From Streptomyces sp. Sge12 (GTDB taxonomy: Bacteria; Actinomycetota; Actinomycetes; Streptomycetales; Streptomycetaceae): 64,000 bases of DNA. Positions 58,018 to 64,000 of this stretch are shown here, in pieces. The position numbers and the translations under genes were made by a program. The notes beneath the pieces are model-generated. The model saw only the letters and a list, made by a program, of their open reading frames with translations, was not told where the DNA came from and did not search any database. Positions within the stretch are counted from its first letter, which is position 1; the number at the start of each line of letters is the position of its first letter. The stretch lies in NCBI RefSeq assembly GCF_002080455.1, contig NZ_CP020555.1, forward strand, positions 3,348,001-3,412,000. The letters run 5' to 3'.

Positions 58018-59010
58018 TCAGGAACGGGTGATCGTGCCGCATCCGTCGCCCCGGACCCCGCCGGCACTGCGGTCGTACGGGTCCACCGCGGGCCCGGTCG
58101 CCGCCGGCCCGGTCGCCAGGTCCTGCGGGAACTGCGGGTGCAGGAAGCCGTCGGCCGCACTGCACTCCACGTTCGACCATTCCGCGTGGTACTCGCGCAG
58201 CTGGAGCCGCCCGCGGGTGGTCTCCCAGCGCACCGGGTCGAGCAGCGCCAGGGTGATCTGCCGGCGCACGATGGTGCGCTGCACGCTCGTGCCCCCCTTG
58301 GTCAGCGGGTGCACGAAGGTGTAGTCCGTCACCACGAGCACCTCCCCCGGCTCCCCCTTCTCCACGCGCATGCTGCCGCGCACCTTGACGACGTCGCCGA
58401 CCGGCTTGGCCTCGGCCGGATCGAAGCGGGTGAAGACCGTCACCGGGGTGTCCTGCTCCGTGGGCTTCGTCAGGTACTGCTCCAGCCGCTGCGGGATCTC
58501 CGGCTGCTGCGGGTCCAGCAGCGCCAGTGCGTCGGCGGGCCGCTCCCCGCGCAGGGTCGCCGGGTCCAGGTTGGCCGCGACGAGGAACCGCTTCGTCTTC
58601 TCCAGCGCGTCCGCGACCGCCTCCTTCGACATCCAGCCCGTGGCCGCGGCCTCGGGGACCTCGATGCCGGCCGCGCCGTCGGCCCACTGGAGGGCCGGGG
58701 AGCCGCGGAAGGGCTCCTGCAGCGTCGGCTCGTCGGGGGCCATCGGCGGCGGCGCGGTCGGCCGTACGGATTCCACCGCCAGGGGCGGTGCGCCCGCCGT
58801 GTGGCGCAGGGCCTCGGCCTTGCCGGCGAGCCGGTCGATCAGCAGCTCGGGGCGCAGGGCGAGCAGGGCGAGCCCGGCTATGCACGCGACGGCCAGGGCG
58901 ATCCCCAGCCGCCTCGGCCCCCGGCGCCGCTCCTGCCACGCGGGCCCGGTGCGCCAATGCGGCGGCTCGGCCCAGGGGTTCGGTCTGCCGTCGTTGTCGT
59001 TGTTCCTCAT
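58018..59010 (-). CDS. anchored extracytoplasmic protein, unknown function
   Basis: 330 aa. Asn/Asp/Pro/Trp-rich cytosolic N-terminus (1-33), one TM segment (about 35-52), then a large outside domain without recognised family; it includes TRFDPAEAKPVGDVVKVRGS and VTDYTFVHPLTKGG and two late Cys. ATG 59010; GGGTGGGG upstream is a fair ribosome site. Lies just before the S10 promoter on the same strand and divergent from the amidase gene. Similar unnamed Streptomyces proteins exist near rpsJ as far as I recall. Confidence 0.75.
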   Translation of the reverse strand: MRNNDNDGRPNPWAEPPHWRTGPAWQERRRGPRRLGIALAVACIAGLALLALRPELLIDRLAGKAEALRHTAGAPPLAVESVRPTAPPPMAPDEPTLQEPFRGSPALQWADGAAGIEVPEAAATGWMSKEAVADALEKTKRFLVAANLDPATLRGERPADALALLDPQQPEIPQRLEQYLTKPTEQDTPVTVFTRFDPAEAKPVGDVVKVRGSMRVEKGEPGEVLVVTDYTFVHPLTKGGTSVQRTIVRRQITLALLDPVRWETTRGRLQLREYHAEWSNVECSAADGFLHPQFPQDLATGPAATGPAVDPYDRSAGGVRGDGCGTITRS

Positions 59011-59168
59011 GTCCCCACCCTGCGACGTCCTTTGTGTGCTTCCCCCGGAGCTTCTCATTACCCGGCACGGAGGCGACCCCGCCGGGTGCCGGAGTGGTAC
59101 GGGGCAGTAGCATCCGCCCGACCAGGGCTGTCACCTGGTGGGTTCACAAAAGGGGTTGGGGAAACAAC

Positions 59169-61814
59169 TTGAGACTAGGTCGCGCGCGCGGGACGGCTCT
59201 GGCTGCCGCGCTCGGTGTCGTAGCAGTACTCGGCTTCCAGGGGGCGGCCAACGGGTTCGGCACGGACTCCCCGGACGAGAACGGACTGGCGCGCTACAGC
59301 GCCGCCGGCAAGGTGCGGGGCCCGGTACCGGGCAAGGTCCACAAGCTCGCGCTGAAGCCCAAGGGGACCGGCAAGGCCGTCCTCGCGCAGCAGGACACGA
59401 AGCCCTTCGGCCTCCTGGGTGTCACCTGGACCGACCCCGGTGCCGAGGTGAAGGGGTCCATCGAGGCCCGCACCCGTAACGCCAAGACCGGCAAGTGGTC
59501 GCAGTGGATCACCCTGGAGCAGGCCAAGGCGAACCTCGACGGCAAGCGCCCCGGTATGCGCGGCGCCACCGAGCCCGTCTGGGTCGGTCTCTCGGACGGC
59601 GCCGAGGTCCGGGTGGGCGGCGACGCCGCCGCGCTCCCCGCCGGTATGGAGCTGGCGCTCGTGGACCCGGGTTCCGCCGGTGACGCCAAGAAGCCCGGTG
59701 ACATCAAGGCCGAGCCGGCGGCCTTCGCCGCCCCGGCCGATGACCCCGTTCCGCCCACGCCCGCGGAGCCGCCGACGACCCCGGGACCGGCCTCCACGGC
59801 TCCGAAGCCCGAGATCGTCTCGCGCGTCCAGTGGGGTGCCGACGAGAGCCTGAACAACGAGGGCCCGATCTACCTCCCCGGAGCGAAGATCAAGGCGGTC
59901 TTCGTCCACCACACCGCGGCCTCCGCGCCGTACGAGTGCTCCGAGTCCGCGGCCATCGTCCGCGGCCTGCACGTGTACCACGTGAAGGAGAACAAGTGGC
60001 GGGACCTCGGCTACAACTTCCTCACCGACAAGTGCGGCACGATCTTCGAGGGTCGCCAGGGCGGCGTCGACCAGCCCGTGATGGGCGCGCACTCCTACGG
60101 CTGGAACTCCGAGTCGACGAGCGTTTCCGTCCTCGGTGACTACACGGGCGCCGGCGCCTCGGCGGCCGCGCTCGACGCCATCTCGAAGGTCGCGGCCTAC
60201 AAGCTGGGCCAGTACGACGGCGACATGAGCGGCACGACCACGCTGACCGCGGGCGCCACCCAGACCAACTTCTTCGGCAAGACCTTCACCGAGAAGCAGA
60301 CGTACGAGTTCAAGACGCTCTCGGGCCACCGCGACGGCTTCAACACCCAGTGCCCGGGCAACTCGCTGTACCCGCAGCTGGAGCAGCTGCGCACGTCCGG
60401 CCCCGCGGCCCGGCTGAAGGTCACCACCGTGAACGGTGACGCCGCCCAGCCGGGCGCCTCGTTCCAGACCTCCGGTCCCCTGACCGTCGGCTTCGACACC
60501 AGCACGGCGAGCTCCCTGGTGACGAAGTTCGAGCTGCTGGTCGACGACCAGCCGGTCGCCACCGCCGCGGGCACCGCCCGCAGCGCGTCGACGTCGCTGA
60601 CCTCGGGCAGCCACCAGGTCCAGGTCCGTGCGACCACGAAGAACGGCAAGGTGTCCACCAGCCTGGCGGTCACCGTCGTCGCCGAGGTCAAGGACGTCAA
60701 GTTCGTCCCGGTCGCCCCCAAGCGGCTGATGGACACCCGTGAGGGCCTGGGCGTGCCGAAGGCGAAGGTCGCCGGCGGCACCTCGGTCACCCTCCAGGTC
60801 GCGGGCGGTGCCACCGGTATCCCGGCGAACGGGGTGACCGCGGCCGTCCTGAACGTGACCGCGACGGAGCCGACGCAGTCCAGCTTCGTGTCGGTCCACC
60901 CGGCCGGTACGGCCCGCCCCAGTGCGTCGAACCTGAACTTCACCGCCGGCCAGACGATCCCCAACCTGGTGGTCGTTCCCGTGGTCGACGGCAAGGTCAG
61001 CTTCTACAACCACTCGGGAGCGGTCCACCTGATCGCCGACATCACCGGCTACTTCACCTCCAGCGGTGAGGGCGCCACGCACACCAACGCCGGTCCGACC
61101 CGGCTGATGGACACCCGTGAGGGTCTGGGCGTGCCGAAGGCGAAGGTCGCCGGCGGCACCTCGGTCACCCTCCAGGTCGCGGGCGTCGAGGGCATCCCGG
61201 CCACCGGGGTCAAGGCCGTGGTGCTGAACGTGACCGCGACCAGCCCGACGCAGTCCAGCTTCGTGTCGGTCTACCCGAGCGGCACCGACCGCCCCGGCGC
61301 GTCGAACCTGAACTTCACCGCCGGCCAGACGATCCCCAACCTGGTGGTCGTCCCCGTGGTCGACGGCAAGGTCAGCTTCTACAACCACTCCGGCACCGTC
61401 GACCTCATCGCCGACGTCACCGGCTACTTCTCGGACAGCGCCGCCGGCTCGACGCACACGAACGTCGGCCCGACCCGGCTGATGGACACCCGTGAGGGCC
61501 TGGGCGTACCGCAGGCGAAGGTCGCAGGCGGCACCTCGGTCACCCTCCAGGTCGCCGGCGTCGAGGGCATCCCGGCCACCGGCGTCAAGGCGGTCGTCCT
61601 GAACGTGACCGCGACCAACCCGACGCAGTCCAGCTTCGTGTCGGTCTACCCCAGCGGCACCACCCGCCCCGGCGCCTCGAACCTGAACTTCACCGCCGGC
61701 CAGACGATCCCCAACCTGGTGATCCTCCCGGTCGTCGACGGCAAGGTCAGCTTCTACAACCACTCCGGCACCGTCGACCTCATCGCCGACGTCACCGGCT
61801 ACTTCACCAAGTAG
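59169..61814 (+). CDS. secreted N-acetylmuramoyl-L-alanine amidase with three C-terminal repeats
   Basis: 881 aa. TTG 59169 start after GGGG-AAACAAC; basic n-region and hydrophobic signal (about 1-28). Residues about 50-185: a beta-rich domain often N-terminal in Streptomyces amidases. Pro/Thr linker (about 190-215). Amidase_2/PGRP domain (about 220-400): VFVHHTAAS with zinc His247, YNFLTDKCGTIFEGRQGG, SVLGDY, and GHRDGFNTQCPG with His387 and a Cys ligand, so catalytic. Residues 420-510 form an Ig-like domain. Three ~125-aa repeats (from Arg519) each begin RLMDTREGLGVP and end in a GYF motif; probably wall- or polymer-binding. Cleaves peptide from glycan in peptidoglycan. Confidence 0.9.
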   Translation: MRLGRARGTALAAALGVVAVLGFQGAANGFGTDSPDENGLARYSAAGKVRGPVPGKVHKLALKPKGTGKAVLAQQDTKPFGLLGVTWTDPGAEVKGSIEARTRNAKTGKWSQWITLEQAKANLDGKRPGMRGATEPVWVGLSDGAEVRVGGDAAALPAGMELALVDPGSAGDAKKPGDIKAEPAAFAAPADDPVPPTPAEPPTTPGPASTAPKPEIVSRVQWGADESLNNEGPIYLPGAKIKAVFVHHTAASAPYECSESAAIVRGLHVYHVKENKWRDLGYNFLTDKCGTIFEGRQGGVDQPVMGAHSYGWNSESTSVSVLGDYTGAGASAAALDAISKVAAYKLGQYDGDMSGTTTLTAGATQTNFFGKTFTEKQTYEFKTLSGHRDGFNTQCPGNSLYPQLEQLRTSGPAARLKVTTVNGDAAQPGASFQTSGPLTVGFDTSTASSLVTKFELLVDDQPVATAAGTARSASTSLTSGSHQVQVRATTKNGKVSTSLAVTVVAEVKDVKFVPVAPKRLMDTREGLGVPKAKVAGGTSVTLQVAGGATGIPANGVTAAVLNVTATEPTQSSFVSVHPAGTARPSASNLNFTAGQTIPNLVVVPVVDGKVSFYNHSGAVHLIADITGYFTSSGEGATHTNAGPTRLMDTREGLGVPKAKVAGGTSVTLQVAGVEGIPATGVKAVVLNVTATSPTQSSFVSVYPSGTDRPGASNLNFTAGQTIPNLVVVPVVDGKVSFYNHSGTVDLIADVTGYFSDSAAGSTHTNVGPTRLMDTREGLGVPQAKVAGGTSVTLQVAGVEGIPATGVKAVVLNVTATNPTQSSFVSVYPSGTTRPGASNLNFTAGQTIPNLVILPVVDGKVSFYNHSGTVDLIADVTGYFTK
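60723..61100 (+). repeat. amidase repeat unit 1
   Basis: 378 bp, in-frame, 126 aa. Confidence 0.92.
61101..61475 (+). repeat. amidase repeat unit 2
   Basis: 375 bp. Long stretches identical to units 1 and 3 also at wobble positions. Confidence 0.92.
61476..61814 (+). repeat. amidase repeat unit 3
   Basis: Last unit, to the stop codon. Nearly identical to unit 2. Confidence 0.92.
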
Positions 61815-61825
61815 CGAAGAGCGGT

Positions 61826-61881
61826 ACGAAGAAACGGGTGGACCCCCGGCCGATCCGGCCGGGGGGCCACCCGTTCTTCGT
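61826..61881. terminator. strong bidirectional terminator
   Basis: ACGAAGAAACGGGTGG... pairs with ...CCACCCGTTCTTCGT through a GC-rich core (ACCCCCGGCCG / CGGCCGGGGGG); about 25 bp stem. Between two convergent genes. Confidence 0.88.
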
Positions 61882-61896
61882 GTCCGGCGGCGCGGA

Positions 61897-63717
61897 TCAG
61901 TCGCGGCGCCAGATCACGTAGTTGTCCTCGCGGACGTCCCGGTCGATGTGCCAGCCGGCCGGGACGCCCGGCCAGCTGTCGGCGGCCGGGGACTTGTCGT
62001 CGAACCTGTTCAGCACGGCGACATTGGCTCCGGCGGGCACGGCCTCGCCCTTGATCAGGGACCGGGTCCAGGTCCGGCCGTCGATCACCTCGTAGCCGAG
62101 GGTCACCCGGGTCTCCCAGCGGAAGGCCCGGTCCATGACCAGCCGGTCGCCGGGCCGCAGGCCCGACTTCTCGAGGAAGCCGGTGGCGTCGCTGTAGCGC
62201 GACTTCGTGCTGGGCTCGGTGACGCGATCGGTGATGGTCACGGTCGCCCAGCCCGCGAAGAGCGCCACCACCACGGCGACAGCACCGGTGGCGAGCCCGG
62301 CCCGGCGGTTGCCTCCGATCAGGCGCACCGCCATCAGGACGAGGAAGACGATGAGGGCGACCGCCGCCGTGCGTCCCCCGTGGAAGCGGCTCCAGTCCTC
62401 CTTCCAGAGGCTGGAGAGGAAGGTCGAATCGGGCAGGCCCCAGATGACGAAGTGGGACTTGGCCCACTGCTTTCCTGCCATGTGGAGCAGCGCCGCGGTC
62501 AGCGCCAGCACGACGCCCGCGCTCGCCGCACCGAGCGCGGCGATCTTCTTCCAGCCGCGGACGTGGTACAGCACCGCCAGCGCGACCAGCACGTACACGG
62601 GGACCAGCAGGGACAGGTACCGGGCGTAGACGATGGTGTCGATGCGGTGGTCGTTGGGCAGGCCCGCGGCCGCCGCCAGGGCGATGCCTCCGAGCAGCGC
62701 CACCATCAGGAACGCCACCACTCGGTTCGCCCGGGTGAAGCGCGGGCTGAGCACCGCGCACACGCAGACCACCACGGCCAGCGCGCCGAGCCCCCAGGTG
62801 CTGGTCATGAAGTACCAGATGTGCCCGATCATCCGCATGATCGTGCGGCGCAGCAGCCGGGTGTTCTCGAGCGTCTCGAACACGGCGTTGCCGACCTCGC
62901 TCGGCTTGGCTCCATCGATGTTCGACATCATCCAGGCCGTCATGACCTGCTTGACGGCGAACATCGCGCCCAGCATGGCCAGCCCCAGCGCGGCGGCGAT
63001 CCGGGGGGCCCAGCCCAGGACCAGCGCCACCAGCAGCACCAGACCGGTCAGCGCGATGATCACACCGCCGCGGTCATGGGTGAGCAGGCAGTACCCGGCG
63101 GCGAAGGCGCCCAGGAGGGCGAACCAGATCCGGCGGCGCCGGCTGCCCTCGGAGAACATGCCGTGCACGCCGATCAGCCAGGCCAGCACCAGGACCGGCA
63201 GCGGGGTGTCGGCCATCCCGAACTGCGAGTAGAAGACCACCGGCGGCAGCAGCACCGTGGCGAAGGCGGCGACGTAGGACACCGCCCTGGACACGTCGAG
63301 CCGGCGCAGCGCCCAGTAGGCCAGGGGCAGCACCAGGCAGCTGATCAGGGCGTTGATGCCCATGATCAGGTGGTAGGCGTACACCGGGTCCGTCGTGATC
63401 CGCAGCGCGGGCGAGATGAGCAGGGAGTAGCCCGCCGGTATCACCTGGTCGTTGGGTATCTCGGTGCTGGACCGGCCCGCCAGGATCCTGGCCATCACCA
63501 GGTACATCGGCTCGTCCGGGCTGACCGTCGGGTAGTCCTGCTGCCTGACGAGGGCCAGCCGGAAGAGCACGTTGAGTACGTATCCGAGTGCCAGCGCCAA
63601 CGGCATCACCCACCGGGCGTGCCACCACCCGGCCGGGGTGGGGCCGTCCGCCGGGGAGTCCCCGGCGGGCCGGTCGCTCTCCGGGTCGGCGGGAGACAGG
63701 GGGGCCAGTCGCGTCAT
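61897..63717 (-). CDS. GT-C membrane glycosyltransferase, ArnT/PMT-like
   Basis: 606 aa with about 12 TM segments. The first outside loop has the GT-C acidic motif (SPDEPMYL, residues about 66-73), and a C-terminal soluble domain (about 500-606) ends in EDNYVIWRRD. Such enzymes transfer sugars from polyprenyl phosphates on the outer face of the membrane. ATG 63717 lies 6 bp after the flippase gene, so they form an operon; a role in exopolysaccharide or glycan decoration is inferred. Acceptor unknown. Confidence 0.82.
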   Translation of the reverse strand: MTRLAPLSPADPESDRPAGDSPADGPTPAGWWHARWVMPLALALGYVLNVLFRLALVRQQDYPTVSPDEPMYLVMARILAGRSSTEIPNDQVIPAGYSLLISPALRITTDPVYAYHLIMGINALISCLVLPLAYWALRRLDVSRAVSYVAAFATVLLPPVVFYSQFGMADTPLPVLVLAWLIGVHGMFSEGSRRRRIWFALLGAFAAGYCLLTHDRGGVIIALTGLVLLVALVLGWAPRIAAALGLAMLGAMFAVKQVMTAWMMSNIDGAKPSEVGNAVFETLENTRLLRRTIMRMIGHIWYFMTSTWGLGALAVVVCVCAVLSPRFTRANRVVAFLMVALLGGIALAAAAGLPNDHRIDTIVYARYLSLLVPVYVLVALAVLYHVRGWKKIAALGAASAGVVLALTAALLHMAGKQWAKSHFVIWGLPDSTFLSSLWKEDWSRFHGGRTAAVALIVFLVLMAVRLIGGNRRAGLATGAVAVVVALFAGWATVTITDRVTEPSTKSRYSDATGFLEKSGLRPGDRLVMDRAFRWETRVTLGYEVIDGRTWTRSLIKGEAVPAGANVAVLNRFDDKSPAADSWPGVPAGWHIDRDVREDNYVIWRRD

Positions 63718-63723
63718 GACAGG

Positions 63724-64000
63724 TCAGACTTCCGTGAGATGTCCGTCGGGTATCAGTGCGGTGGTGCGGCGGCGCTCCACGGCGCCGCGGAGGGTCAGGA
63801 GCATCGCGGCGGCGGTGGCCAGCGAACCGATCGCGTAGGCCAGGCCCACGCGCAGCGCGATGTCGCCGGGGACCAGCGTGATGCCGAGCAGTACGGCGGT
63901 GCCGAACACCCAGCAGACCAGCTGGGCGCGGTGCTTGTGCAGGACCATCTGGGCCTGGCCGAGGACCATCGCCAGCATGTAGCAGGTGGTCCCGATGGCG
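63724..64000 (-). CDS. polysaccharide flippase-like membrane protein, C-terminal part
   Basis: Only the last ~91 residues are in the window; the 5' end is outside. Two TM segments (LVCWVFGTAVLLGITLVPGD and VGLAYAIGSLATAAAMLLTL) after MLAMVLGQAQMVLHKHR resemble the end of Wzx/MATE-like polysaccharide exporters. Same operon as the GT-C enzyme. Family assignment is tentative because little is visible. Confidence 0.55.
   Translation of the reverse strand, partial: AIGTTCYMLAMVLGQAQMVLHKHRAQLVCWVFGTAVLLGITLVPGDIALRVGLAYAIGSLATAAAMLLTLRGAVERRRTTALIPDGHLTEV

Overview
The window is chromosomal core DNA of a Streptomyces species. The evidence is very high GC, GTG/TTG starts and TANNNT-type leaderless promoters, plus the marker genes bldM and whiD, a HrcA/CIRCE-controlled groESL with a His-rich GroEL1 tail, and the actinobacterial order guaB - sigma factor - whiB-like gene - groEL/groES - tsaD/rimI/tsaB - tsaE - alr - glmS - glmM - rpsI/rplM - truA - rplQ/rpoA - spc/S10 operons. 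Most genes after groESL lie on the minus strand.

Layout. 1-4.0 kb: guaB (3' end outside the window), a ShbA/SigD-type sigma factor, bldM and the divergent whiD, i.e. the developmental control block. 4.1-7.4 kb: a LysR regulator divergent from a MOSC protein, a short-chain dehydrogenase and a two-domain small-fold protein. 7.5-9.7 kb: groES-groEL1 with two CIRCE operators. 9.7-10.5 kb: a gene-free region of nested inverted and tandem repeats. 10.5-15.2 kb: an apparent operon of response regulator, histidine kinase, LytR-CpsA-Psr ligase and SEDS glycosyltransferase (cell envelope). 15.2-17.7 kb: a small module (monooxygenase-fold protein, helical-repeat protein, truncated GntR regulator) bounded by 76-bp inverted repeats. 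17.8-21.5 kb: a 151-bp palindrome, two tandem lipoprotein polysaccharide deacetylases, a methyltransferase and a 90-aa unknown protein. 21.5-31.5 kb: the t6A pathway genes tsaB-rimI-tsaD and tsaE, a small membrane protein below an iron-box-like site, an alpha/beta hydrolase, alr, nnr, acpS and glmS. 31.5-36.7 kb: a lipoprotein, coaA, a DUF389 protein, glmM, rpsI. 36.7-41.3 kb: rplM, a GT87 family membrane glycosyltransferase, an ABC-F ATPase, truA.

41.4-57.5 kb carries the ribosomal super-cluster on the minus strand in transcription order: S10 operon (rpsJ, rplC, rplD, rplW, rplB, rpsS, rplV, rpsC, rplP, rpmC, rpsQ), spc operon (rplN, rplX, rplE, rpsN, rpsH, rplF, rplR, rpsE, rpmD, rplO), secY-adk-map, and infA-rpmJ-rpsM-rpsK-rpoA-rplQ. 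rpsD is absent from its usual place between rpsK and rpoA. 58.0-64.0 kb: an anchored extracytoplasmic protein, a large secreted amidase with three nearly identical C-terminal repeats, a GT-C membrane glycosyltransferase, and the C-terminal end of a probable polysaccharide flippase.

The genes connect translation (ribosome, t6A, ABC-F), envelope precursor supply (glmS, glmM, alr), envelope assembly and remodelling (SEDS, LCP, deacetylases, amidase) and developmental control (BldM, WhiD, sigma factor). I see no prophage, CRISPR array, rRNA, tRNA or biosynthetic gene cluster. No obviously new defence or metabolic system is visible. The least explained signals are the repeat region at 9.7-10.5 kb, the repeat-bounded module at 15.2-17.7 kb with the adjacent palindrome, the iron-box-like site above a 61-aa membrane protein, and repeated motifs in the S10 leader.
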